A stretch of 64,000 nucleotides of DNA from Neofusicoccum parvum (Eukaryota; Ascomycota; Dothideomycetes; Botryosphaeriales; Botryosphaeriaceae): positions 744,001 to 808,000 of the forward strand of contig CP087219.1 of assembly GCA_020912385.1 (NCBI GenBank). The letters are read 5' to 3'. The position numbers and the translations under genes were made by a program. A model generated the notes under the pieces. It was not told the DNA's origin. It did no database searches and saw only the letters and a program-made list of their open reading frames with translations. Of the stretch, positions 45,613-56,135 are shown in pieces; positions within the stretch are counted from its first letter, which is position 1, and every line of letters begins with the position of its first letter.

Positions 45613-45928
45613 GGAAGCCAGCCACCCGTGGCCAGTCCACAGAAATCTAGTATATGTACCAGTACCGTGACACTCCAGGTAGAGAGTCGGTTGAAGTCAG
45701 AGATGCCAGCGTTGGCATACGCAGAGCGGATTGCACGGGACTAACTTCGACGGATAGGAAGCAATTGTGCTCTCAGATCAGCTCTCCAAAGCGAGCCTGC
45801 ATCTGCACCTCTACAGCAATGCGACCACTCAGCTGTGCCGTTCTGGTACCGTCCCTGCAAATATTGGCACCGACCCGGGCCTCATGCCGATGCATCCCTG
45901 AAGACGCCGGCTGGCCATCCGCTTCAAA

Positions 45929-46324
45929 GTGGGCTGCGCTTCACGGCACAGTTGGCGGAAGACTCATAGCGACCGTCCCCCTGGCAACCCCCTGCTATGG
46001 CCGTACTGGACACTGACCGGCGGCTACGCTGTCTACATCGTCACCGCCAGCACCTTCACCCTGCAGGTCCTCACCCTGCCCGACGGCACCAGCGACGACG
46101 TCTCCTCCCACCTGCGCGCCATCGTCGCCGACCCGCGCTACGGCTTTAACGGGCTGGCCGTGAACAACCCGAACTGGGAGGAGGATTACTTCGGAGAGAA
46201 CTATGCGAGCTGGAGGGAGACCAAGGGCAGGTGGGATCCGGAAGGACTGTTCTACGGGAAGACGACAGTGGGCAGCGATGAGTGGGAAATTGATGATGAG
46301 GGAAGGTTGTGTAAGCTCGCTTGA
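45929..46324 (+). pseudogene. C-terminal stub of an FAD-linked (BBE-type) oxidase
   Basis: The frame ends with NPNWEEDYFGENYASW, RWDPEGLFYGKTTVGSDEWE and GRLC. This is the berberine-bridge (BBE) C-terminus of FAD-linked oxidoreductases, in which WDPEGLFY is diagnostic. Nothing resembling the FAD-binding PCMH domain lies upstream; the 45.65-45.95 kb stretch has only patchy similarity. A complete enzyme is about 480-600 residues, so about three quarters is gone. Such oxidases are common partners of PKS genes. The stub faces away from the PKS fossil. Confidence 0.75.
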
Positions 46325-46589
46325 AGCACCTTTACGGTTCGGCGCGAGGCTTGATCACAAACATGATGAAGATCGACAAACCCGCTCGTAGTAGAGCAAA
46401 TTAAAGCCTGTTCTCATTTACATCCTTCATTAGCGTAGCTAACCTGCAAGTTCGGAACCATTAGCAAGCAAGACTCATGTTGGGTTGAAAAGTGACCACG
46501 ATCTTGGTGTAGACAATCCGGCATCTGACTACCCAAAGACCGACAATCTTGATGGAAACCCAGTGGAGCTGCTTATGAGCACTTCCAGT

Positions 46590-48617
46590 CTACCATACCC
46601 TAAGCCTCATGCCTCCCTTTGCAAGAACCCCGCCGGCAACCGCAAGCACACTGAGCGCGCTCAAGGCCAGCGTTGTGTTGCTCACCCACGTCTCCTCCAC
46701 CACGCGACCAACCCGCGTTACCTTCTCTTTGACCACCTCCGCGCCGTCTCCCTCGGCAATGAAGTCACCCCAGTTCACCTTCTCCATCTTGTGCTGATAG
46801 TCCACCACCGTATTGCTCCAGTTGTTCGTGATCTTCCCGTCCTCGTTCTTGTACCAGCTCTGGCACTTCGGGTCCGCGAACGAGCTCTTCCCCAGCACCT
46901 CCTGCAGCTCCTCGTTGTACGCCCTCACGACCTCCGGCCTCGGCAGCAGCGCCAGCCGCTCCCCCTTCCTCCTCGCCTCCAGCACCTTCCCCACCAGCGC
47001 GTTCAGGTACCGCGACTGGGCCTCGATCATCAGCACGATCGAGTTGTGGCCGAGGTTCGTGTTGGGCCCGTAGAACATGCCGAAGTTGGGCAGGTCCTCC
47101 ACCACGACGCCCAGGTACGCCTCGGCGCCGTTCCTCCACACGTCCCTCAGCGGCCGCCCGCGCGCGCCCTCGATCTCGATCGGGTGCATGAACTCGACGG
47201 TGCGGAACCCGGTCGCCAGCACGAGGAGGTCGTACGGCTCCTCGGGCCCGCCCTCGACCTCGACGCCGGCGGCGGTGACCCGGGCGATCGGCCGCGTCTC
47301 CAGCGCCACGTTGTCGCGCGCCAGCGCGGGGAAGTAGTCGTCGCTGATGATGACGCGCTTGCAGCCGGGGGCGTACGGCGGCGTCAGCCGCGCCCACACG
47401 TCCGGGCGGTCGGGCCAGACGCCGCGCAGGCTGGCGGCGCAGGCGTCGCGGATCAGGCGCGCGAACGCCGACGCGTCGTCCGTGACGGCGGCGTGGAAGC
47501 TCTCGCGGTAGTCCATCATCAGCGCGCGCGCGCGCCACCGCAGCGGCGGCAGCGCCCGGTACGCCAGCCGCGTCGCCGCCGGCACCGCCGCGTCGAGCCG
47601 CGGGATCACCCAGTTGGCCTGCCGCTGGAAGACGGTGACGTGCGCGGCCACCTGCGCGATTTCGGGGATGATCTGGACCGCTGAGGCGCCTGTGGGCGTT
47701 TGAGCGTCACTTCCTCCGGAAACAGAGACGAAGATGGCGAGGCTTACCGTTGCCTATCACGGCGATTCGCTTGCCTTCGAGCCCGTAGCTCCAGTCCCAG
47801 CGCGCCGAGTGCATCTTCTTGCCCCTGAAGTCGTCGAGCCCCGGGATGGTGGGGTACTGCGGGACGTTGAGCTGGCCGACGGCCGAGATGAGGAAGTCGG
47901 AGGTGATGGTGTAGCCTTCGGTGAACTCGGCCTCCTTTCCACCAGAGACGCGGACGGTGGTCTTCCACTTCTTCGACGCGTCATCCCAGCGCGCGGCTTC
48001 GACGGCGGTGTTGAAGCGGATGTGTCTGTAGAGATTGTACTTCTGCGCTATGCCTTGCAGATACTCCTGGGAAAGCCCGCTTGGTAAGTCTTTGACGTCC
48101 CGTGGTTGTGAGGTGGTGAGTTCTTACGAGGATTTCCTCCTGGCCTGGATACATGCGCGTCCAGTCCGGGTTCTGCTCGAACGAGTAGGAGTACAGCAGG
48201 CTCCACACTGTGCCAGTCATATCAGCACAGGGACTTGCCTTCCGCGGACGTAAAGTCCAAACGTACCGTCACAGCAGCATCCGGGATACTTGTTGTCCAG
48301 CCTTCAACCGTTCACAAAATGTAAGCATCCACACTGGCTACAAGCTCCACCGACCCATTGGCTCACCATGTACCTACACCGCAGATTAAAAGTTAGCACC
48401 CAGGACTCACATCATGCTCAGTGAATTGGCGAAGAAGACACGCACCTCCAACCCCGCTCGACCGCTCCAAAATCACAAAGTTCTGGCACTTGTTCCGCTT
48501 CAGCAGGTCAATCGCCATGCACATGCCCGAGATGCCAGCGCCAACGATGACCACGGCGGCTTGCGTGTGGTCCACATTGCCCACCGGGACTTCGGGCCAG
48601 GGTTTCTCGCCAGGCAT
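46590..48617 (-). CDS. Baeyer-Villiger-type FAD monooxygenase
   Basis: Flavin monooxygenase of the Baeyer-Villiger class, which inserts oxygen next to a ketone; many act as tailoring enzymes in fungal metabolite pathways. My six exons are 48617-48446, 48373-48367, 48301-48267, 48207-48128, 48066-47748 and 47689-46590, giving 570 residues. Motifs: FAD site VVIVGAGISGMCMA (about 24-37), GGTWLDNKYPGCCCD, and the class fingerprint FKGKKMHSARW (FxGxxxHxxxW). The NADPH site is IAVIGNGASAVQIIPEI, and LVLATGF comes late. The second exon is only 7 nt (GTACATG) and is required to build Gly-Thr-Trp. A C-terminal hydrophobic stretch (ALSALSVLAVAGGVLA) could anchor it in a membrane. The gene looks intact although it flanks two dead cluster genes. 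The 3' exon is strongly GC-rich. Confidence 0.93.
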
Positions 48618-49850
48618 CTTCTGTTCTTTCTCGGAGACGCGCTTGCTGCTGGGCGGCGGGTATGGCGAAAGGGGCACCCGCGAACGTCAAGGAATCTCGT
48701 ACAGTATGGCTCAGCGCTCAATCCCCTCGGCAAAGAGCAGCGTGGTGAGTCAAAAGCGTGGAGGATCCAGCAGGAAGGAAGAGCGAGGGCAGGAAGATCA
48801 GCCGCGGCACAGCTTGCGACAGACTTTATAAACGCGCCGGGGGGACACAGATCCCAGCGCCCGCTGCCGTCAGACATCGGTCGGGCTCAGCCTCATCCAT
48901 GCCAGACAAGCCCGGAGTGGGAGACGACCGCAGGCGGCGCGGCGCGGGCTGCATGGCCTTCTGCCCAGTCAACAATGGCCCCTCCCCATCAGCGCAGCAC
49001 GCGAGCGCTCCACCATCCCACACCCAAGGACGACGAACCCCGGGCGCCGGTCCCGGCCGAGCCACTCGGCTGCCTTGCCACGGGAGCGCGTCCTCGGTTA
49101 TTGTCGAGCGCGCTGCGAGATGCGGAGAAAGCCAAAACGCCCCGTTTTCGGGCGTATGGGGAGAGGGGCGGGTGGGTAGGGACGACGGCAGCAAGTAATC
49201 ACCAAACGGTCGACCGTCGGCCGGATCAAGCGCCCACCCCGATCGTCCTGCCCAAAGGGGAAACTTACCAAGCACCGTAGAGCCTGGCTGTGCATGCGCG
49301 CGCGCGCGTCATTGCCGGAAAAGCGGGTACCCCTTTTGCGAAGACGTGAGTAGATAATGGAGACGCCGCCGCCGCGCGCCCCGCCGATGTGGAGCGCGTC
49401 TCCGCAGGTCTTGCTCCTGCCGGGCCGCTTGTGCGACGTTGCGACGTGCGAAAGATCTGACGTCTGGTCCTGATTGGGCAAGGCGGTGGCGCAACCCCGC
49501 AATCCAGGAGCGCCACGGCCGGAGCGGGAGGGAGGAGGCCGTTGTGCGAGGGTGCCGGGTCGTCAGGCTGTGGGGTTGGCGGTGGGCAATAGCCGGCGCA
49601 TTGCCGCGGGGGACAGTGAAGCGCGGTGACGCAAGAGGTGCAGGTACGTACCGCCGTGCTCGCAGAGTCAGATGGCGAAGGTCGTATATCGTGTCTCATT
49701 TTTGTATGCAGCGCAACGCAGGCGTGGCCACCGTCACCGCCCGGAGGATATAAGATATGTCCAACAAGAAAAAAACAGCGTGGGCAACCATGCAGCGCTC
49801 TGAACGCGCTCCCACACGCATATGCCACCCGGAAAGGAAATCTCTGCGCA
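48618..49850. other. Intergenic region, nothing recognised
   Basis: BVMO promoter side and 3' region of the DUF3445 gene. A (GC)n run is at about 49298-49309. The several open frames on both strands are biased shadows without family resemblance. Confidence 0.4.
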
Positions 49851-51448
49851 TCAGAACCCCTGCTCCCGATGCCACTTCTCCTGCCACCCGGGGAACAGCG
49901 GGTACTCCTCGATCGTGTGCTCCTCCCAGTCCTTCGGGATGAGGCCCTTCTCCTCCTGCTCCTTCTTGAACGCCTCCATGGCCGGCAGCACCACGTGCTC
50001 CGTGTGCCACGTGTTCTTGTACTCCATCAGGTTCTTCTTCCCGTCGCGGCAGATCTTCAGCACCAGGCTCGGCACGAACGGCTCGTCGCGGAACGTCGCC
50101 ACCGGCGTGAACAGCGCCTTGAAGTTGAACACGATCGCCCCCGACAGCGGCAGCCGCCGCAGCGTCTGCCAGTCCACCCGCAGCCGCATGCGCGACAGGT
50201 CGAGCGTCTGGTCCTGCACGTCGCGGTACTTCTCGTGCGGGTCGCCCGCCGGCATGTACAGCGGCTCGTCGACCTCCAGCCCCCACGAGCCGCGCTGGAT
50301 GGCCTTGTCCGTGGGCTTCTTCGCGAAGTATCTGCGTTGGGGAAGAGCCTGCGTTAGCACGTGAGGAGCGGCTTTGCTGCGGGGTACGTACCGGTCCATC
50401 GAGAAGCGCATCTTCTCCTTGTAGTCCGGGATGGGCTGGTGGATCTCGTCCAGCCGCATGCCCATCTTGGTGCCCAGGTCCCAGCCCAGCGAGCTGCACA
50501 CGACGCCGCCGCGGAGGTAGTAGTAGCCGGTCTTGTCGTCGCGCAACGTGATGGCGAAGTCCTCGGGCACGTTGTTCATGATCACCTCGAGCGGCGGCTC
50601 GGCCCTCAGGTCCGACGTCGTCTTGAGGATGCCGTTGTGGAAGACCATCTTGTCCGTGTCCAGGCGGAAGTAGTGCGGGTAGCGCGCCACCAGGAACTGC
50701 AGGCACATCTCCATCAGCTCCTTGCACGCCAGCTCGCACCCGGGCATGCAGTCCAGCACGCTCTTGCCGACCCGCGCGTAGATCTCTTGCCGCTGCTTGA
50801 TGCGCTGCGCGTACGTGCTCTCCAGCTCCAGCCACCAGTCCGAGTCCAGCTTGCTGAACGCTGTTCACGTCACTGGTCAGTGTCGGGCTCCCCACGCAGT
50901 TCTCGGGCGCGAGGTCACTTACACATGGTCTGGTGGTAGACCCAGCGGAACGGACGGTACGGCTTGGGCTTCGCGGTGCTGATATCAAACTCCGGGTAGG
51001 CCTTGGGCAGGGGCACGCCGCTGAGGGTGGCGTAGTCGGGGAAGTCGCCGAGCGCCTTGACCTCGTGGTTGGAGAACTCGGCGGGCGTGTACACGGTGCG
51101 CTGGGTGGTGAAGATGTTCTCGTCGAGCCCCACCGGCGTCCGCTTCTCCGGCGACTTGGCCAGCTCGCCGAGCGGCTTCTTGAACCGCGTCGCGGCATCC
51201 TTGATCTCGGCGAGCGTGAAGCGGCGCGACGGCGGGTAGGTGTCAGAGTAGTCGGGCTGGTCCGAGCTGCTGCCCTTCTTGCTGCCGGGGGACAGCGAGC
51301 GCGGGGGCGTGCTCGCGCCCGAGTCCCGCCGTCTCTGCAGGCCCAGCCGCGAGAGGAGAATGGTCCGCTGGCTCTTGTTCGTGGCGAGAAAGGCGGCGGT
51401 GCTGAGCAGAAAGGCCAGCGCGAGCGCCAGCGTCAGAAGGGCGGCCAT
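49851..51448 (-). CDS. DUF3445/HODM-like heme protein with membrane anchor
   Basis: Member of the DUF3445 family, related to the alpha subunit of a bacterial heme-dependent oxidative N-demethylase (HODM). Fungal members are widespread but largely untested. There are three exons, 51448-50923, 50860-50392 and 50331-49851, giving 491 residues. An N-terminal helix (about 3-23, LLTLALALAFLLSTAAFL) predicts membrane attachment, then a Ser-rich linker. The family core starts near residue 120 with FRWVYHQTM. Conserved segments include SDWWLELESTYAQRI, EDFAITLRDD, VCSSLGWDLGTKMG, IHQPIPDY, and near the end VDWQTLRRLPLSGAIVFNFKALFTP. The last is the most conserved block of the family. All splice sites are strong. 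It sits between the BVMO and CipB-like genes on the same strand; a role in the former cluster is possible but unproven. Confidence 0.85.
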
Positions 51449-52686
51449 GGCCGGTGGTCGGGAGCCGGGAAAGGTAGAGAACTCAGGAACTGGAGCGAGG
51501 AACTGGAGCGAGGAACTCGAGTGCAAGACGAGGAATTGAAAGAGACTCGGGTTTCAAGCGGCCGGGCTGCAGCAAGGGGGGCAGTCGGAGCTCGTCATCC
51601 ACGCTGTTCAATGGGAGGCAGCTGTACGACTTGCGGCCAAGCGGGTTATATAGCAGCCAAGGCGCGTCGAGCAGACGGACGGGGCAGCGGGACAGCAGCT
51701 GGGCTCGATAAGAAGCTTATCATCCTGGCGCCCGTCGTCGCGATAGCAGCAGGCGGGGGCGGCGCCGGCGAGCAGAGCAGAGGCCTCTGTGCCTCCGCGC
51801 AGAGTCGACGTCTCGCGGCGCGGAGCAGGGGGGCATGGGAGTGGAAATGCTATCCGCAAGAGGGACCGCGTGCGACCTGGTGCTCTGCCCTCCCCGCGGC
51901 TGCCCTGCGCCCCGATGGCGCCTAGCGCCGCTCGCCCGCACTATGCCGCCTTGGGTATACAATTCCCCCCCGGCCACCCTTCTCCACAAACCACCACTGC
52001 GCCCTGCCAGCCGCCGGCGATCACTTGCACTTATCGCGACCCTCCCGCGACCGTCGACCGCCCAACCCGCACTATCGCCGCAATCGGCCAAATTTCCCGC
52101 CGCCGAGACGCAAACAACACCCGTCGACGTTGATGGGAGGCAGCCAAGCCGGCGCCCGCCTGCGTGCCACAGGCCGAGCATTGCTCCGTCGCCATCCAGC
52201 CGTCGTGCCCGCAGTCGCGCGCCGAGATAAGCACTCCGCCCGTGTAAATATAGCCTACTCCGCACAAATTGTGTCGGATGTCAGGCGACGCCTGAGAGCT
52301 TCCAACCCGCGCCGCTGCACGAACACCATTGCGACATCCTGCCCATTCTCGTCCCGGGACGCCGTCCGCTGGCACGTACACGTACATGCGCCACCGCGGC
52401 TCTTATCGCCAGACGAAGCCGTGCGAACAGGACGTGGAGGCTGTCGAGAGTGGCATCATATCCCGAGCCCCGAGCCCCGTGGCATCAGTCGACGTGGTTT
52501 CGATGCCGGCTCTTGCATGCGAAACAACTCCGCTGCTCATCGAAACCTTTCGCACCGCTGATAAGACGTGGCGAGCTTGATCACCGCGGAAAGCACAGAG
52601 CCCGCACTGGCCACCGGTTCCGTCATGGGTCGGAAAGAGTTCATAGCTCCATTAGCTGTCTCATGTCTCGCAGCATCTAAACCTCT
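51449..52686. other. Intergenic region, nothing recognised
   Basis: Promoter side of the DUF3445 gene and 3' region of the CipB-like gene. A TATA-like AAATATAG is near 52247-52254. No supported coding frame was found. Confidence 0.4.
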
Positions 52687-54351
52687 CTACAGGCTGACGA
52701 CGACTTTCTGCGCCGACACACCGGCATGCTGCTTGTCCAGTGCGTCCTGGATTTTTTCCAGTCCCTTGCCGACGACCAACGGGTCAGGCTTGGCTTTGAA
52801 CTGTCCGCTCGCCAGCCCCTCCGGGACGAACTTGCCCCAGACGGCGTGCGCAACTTCCTTGTGCTGCAGCGCGATGCTTGGGGCGGCGACTAGCAAAAAT
52901 GACCTTCGTCAGCATTGGAGCAAAAGAGAGGGTTGGGAAAGCGTGGAAGGATGAAATCTCCGGGAATGGCCAGCTCGACCGCCCACTCACCTTGCTTGCT
53001 CTCAACCGTCTTCGTCAGGCTCTCGGGCGGAGGAAGCACAACCGCCACCGGCGTAACCCCCAGCTTGTCAGTAACGGCACCGATGTGCTTCAGCGAGCCC
53101 GGCTCGGAGATGGCGTCGTACACGCCAGCAAAGCTGCCACCAACCTCCTTGATCGCAGCCAGGATGTCGTCGACCACGCTCGACGAGCTGTAGTCGACCA
53201 CCTTGGTGGCGCCTAGCGACTTGACGAAGTCGTGGTTCCTGGTCGACGCCGTCGCCACCACCTTGAGACCTGACGCGACGGCCAGCTGCACCGCCGTGGC
53301 GCCGACGGACGAGGAGCCACCCCAGATGAGCAGGGTCTGGTTGGTGGGTTGCGGGTTGGTGGATGGGAACGGCAGGCCCAGGTGCGTCTTCTGGTAGAGC
53401 CCGGCGGCGGCGGTCGAGATGGCCAGAGGCAGCACCGCGCCCTCCTCGAAGCTGATGGAGTCCGGGATCGGGGCGGCCAGGATCTCGAACGTCTTGCTGT
53501 ACAGCTGGAAGGCCGAATGTTCAATATCGCCGGTAGCTATGCCGGCGGTGTGACTGGAGTTGATCAAACAAGTCAGCTTCGTGATGGCTGGGCCGAGACG
53601 CGAGACCATGATGATGAGCAATTGGCTGCTCCGGGGTCCTGCAGTGAGATGATCATCACCGGGACTGCACGTACCCAATAACTCGCTGGCCCTTCTTCAA
53701 GCTGGTGACGCCCTCGCCAACTTCTTCAATGGTGCCGGCGACATCGGTTCCCAGGATGTTGGGGAACTGCGTCAGGAAGAGGCCTGTATGAACGTCAGCC
53801 TCTTTGCTTCGCCAATCCATCGATCCCGCCTGATGGCCATGCTTTCGTTGGCGATTGATCGAGATGAACCATCCCGGAATATTGGTTTTTCGTATAGGGG
53901 GGCGTTGCCGTTTGCATATGCTGACGTGTAATGCAGGAACCATGCCGTCACCCCAGCAGGTCACACCACGTGCATCACCAGCATAGCAACCCGTTGCCGC
54001 GAGACGCACCGTATTCTTGTATCTTCCAATCAACGGGCTATACCAAGCGTCAGTAATGCTGCATCAAGCAGGTCTCATGTTCCAGAAGGTGCTGGGCTCC
54101 CTGTTGAGAATGGAAGCATCCGTCAAAGCCGGTGCATCAGGCACCTGAGCAGCTATACGGATGCTCCAACTGCCCTGGGAAGCGCAGTGCGTTCGGAGAC
54201 ACAGAGCCGGACGGGTGCCACGTACGTTGATGGCGACGGCAGCGTTTTTGATCACAACCTCGCCGGGGCCCGGCTTTGGGGTTGGAGCCTCGCCCACCTT
54301 GAGCGGCTTGCCCTTGGCCTCGGTGATCCAGGCAGCTTGGTTCTTTGTCAT
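52687..54351 (-). CDS. Zinc-type medium-chain oxidoreductase (CipB-like)
   Basis: Medium-chain dehydrogenase/reductase of the quinone-oxidoreductase or trans-enoyl-reductase type, close to fungal CipB. The exons are 54351-54226, 54037-54010, 53783-53675, 53553-52991 and 52889-52687, giving 342 residues. The N-terminal GroES-like domain has KPGPGEVVIKNAAVAINPVDWKIQ and LGTDVAGTIEEVGEGVTSLKKGQRV. The Rossmann core has LLIWGGSSSVGATAVQLAVASGLKVVATAS and then FVKSLGATKVVDYSS. Cysteine ligands for a structural zinc are absent, as usual in the trans-ER/quinone-reductase branch. The end reads GLEKIQDALD and VSAQKVVVSL. The 28-nt second exon is needed to supply PVDWKIQEY. Homologues include stand-alone enoyl reductases that serve HR-PKSs lacking ER, which is worth noting next to a fossil HR-PKS. 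Confidence 0.9.
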
Positions 54352-54442
54352 CGTGCCTTCGATTGGGTGTCGTGTGTTCAACAAAGGATGGACGATGGCG
54401 TTGGCAGTTGAGGTGCGTCGTGCGTGCGCAGGAGACAGGGGG

Positions 54443-54971
54443 CTAGCTCGCAAGGCGGGGCAGCGCAAGGCAGGCACAGGTAGCTCGCGGAACGCGGGGG
54501 CAGCGCTTTAAACACCAGCGAAACCCACGGCTAGCGTTATATTGCTCCATCATGGTGCGATCTTGCTCCTCCCTAGTCGTCGACATGCGGCGCAGCTCTT
54601 CGTCGCGCATGTTCGTCCGAATGCGCGGATTGTTAATCAAATCGCGTGTCTGAGATGCGAGGCGCTGCTTTCCATTCAGCTGAGTTGATGACGAAACGAG
54701 GGGCTTGATGTCGGCCCCGCTAACCTTAGTAATGGCTGGGTATCTCCGCCGTATCCCCGCCACCCGTCCCGCCATTCCTACTCTCCGTTTTTCCTGCGTC
54801 TGTTCTCGCCGACGCTGCGGTGTTGGAGTTCGGGGCGGCAGTGTGATGCAAGGCCTTGGGGGCTGACACGCCGATGAGCGGATAGACTACCGGTTGAGGA
54901 GCTTCCTTGAATTTTGTAAGCACCCGCCAAGCCGCCCCGCGTGGGCTCTCGTGCAACTTCCACTGACACAT
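54443..54971 (-). CDS. Candidate two-exon hypothetical protein
   Basis: Two minus-strand frames look protein-like. One begins MCQWKLHESPRGAAWRVL at 54971; the other, further along, contains QTRDLINNPRIRTNMRDEEL and REEQDRTMMEQYN. They lie in different frames, so an intron around 54720-54790 would be needed, and I cannot place it with confidence. The end would be only about 90 bp from the CipB-like start codon. Family not recognised; it may be artefactual. Confidence 0.25.
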
Positions 54972-55469
54972 GTGGAGCCCAAGGATTAAAGGATTCACGT
55001 AGACGTGCAGAGTACTGCGGAGAACGCGCATGCTTGGTAACGGGAGCCGGCCTCTCGGTGCAAAGGCGCCCCAGCGATAGGGGCCAAAAGACAACTGCGT
55101 GTGTATAAATACCTCACCGACCGTTGGGGCTTCAATGCGCACGCAAGCGCGGGACATGCTCCCGCATTGGTTGGTAAAGCGTGTATATTTGGCCTGCTTG
55201 CCGACACGTCATGGATCGTGTTCCGCAGCCACCGAGCGCGTCAATATAAACTCGAAGTCCCACCGCGTACATCCTTGCACGCGTCGCGCTCGGGCACGAG
55301 CCAGGTAGGTGCAGAAGGAAAAAGGAAAAAGAACAGCCGTATAATGGAAGCTTTAAGACAAGGAATCTTCATAATTTAAAAACAAGAGATTTGCATCTTG
55401 CGCCTGAATCGTAACCTTGGTATTTATTTTGTTTTTGCACAAGCCATCAGTTGCAGCGAGCAATGCGAA
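54972..55469. other. Intergenic region, nothing recognised
   Basis: Short region between two candidate genes. No feature was seen. Confidence 0.35.
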
Positions 55470-56135
55470 TCATGACTTTACTTCGTTTGACAGAAACGAC
55501 ACGCGCCGGTTCTGCCACGGCCGGCCATTTTTGAACGCCGATGGCAAGCCGGAGGAGCGGCTTGCTTCCCAAGGATTCGATCGCAGGGGGTGTGGATGTT
55601 CGAAAGGCCATGCGGGTATGGTGGTCCTTTTGCAAGCTAGCGATTTGGGCTGGTGTGGCTCGTTGCATCGCTCACAGTCTACCGCGACCCAGACTGGAGA
55701 GGGAGGCTCTGGAGTATCCTGCCTGGTCTTACACTGATGCCAAGATGAGCCGAAGCTTGGCTGGGCTTCCGGGTAGCCGGACGGTGATGATGTTGGCGTT
55801 GGAGGGAGCGGTTTGGATGTCTGCACATGTGTAAAGTTGAACGGTGCGGAAATGGAGGCTGGTGAAACCGAGCGTCCGTGATATGTTGCGAACGATGCCG
55901 AGAATCGGTTCAAGATCTCGTGGGAGTGTACTCGCCTCAACAGTGAGTGAACCGCTGACTGACGGCGTAGTTGAGCAGACTTTGGCTTTGGAGGCAAGCT
56001 TTTCTCGACGTTATCATTTTGCTGCTCCTCAGGCTCAAAGTTCGCGGTTGCGACGTCTTGGTCTTTGGATGATTTTAGTCTTTTTGAGACTAATGTGTCA
56101 AAGGATTGGCGGGCGTTGGAGAATCTTTGATACAT
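55470..56135 (-). CDS. Hypothetical protein, 221 residues
   Basis: A single-exon frame starts at an ATG at 56135 with MYQRFSNARQSFDTLVSKRL. It is polar and probably disordered, with Pro-rich patches (KSLPPKPKSAQ, SKPLPPTPTSSPSG) that could bind SH3 domains. It has a Cys pair (VDCERCNEP) and a basic end (GRPWQNRRVSFLSNEVKS). Composition is natural rather than shadow-like and no long frame competes on the opposite strand. I do not recognise a family. Splicing at either end cannot be excluded. Confidence 0.5.
   Translation of the reverse strand: MYQRFSNARQSFDTLVSKRLKSSKDQDVATANFEPEEQQNDNVEKSLPPKPKSAQLRRQSAVHSLLRRVHSHEILNRFSASFATYHGRSVSPASISAPFNFTHVQTSKPLPPTPTSSPSGYPEAQPSFGSSWHQCKTRQDTPEPPSPVWVAVDCERCNEPHQPKSLACKRTTIPAWPFEHPHPLRSNPWEASRSSGLPSAFKNGRPWQNRRVSFLSNEVKS

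Noticed and set aside
46485..47684. Plus-strand frame of 399 codons
   Set aside because: Antisense shadow of the last exon of the Baeyer-Villiger monooxygenase, with Arg/Val/His-rich composition.
49696..51198. Minus-strand frame of 500 codons
   Set aside because: Shadow frame across the DUF3445 gene; it matches none of the conserved blocks, which lie in another frame split by two introns.
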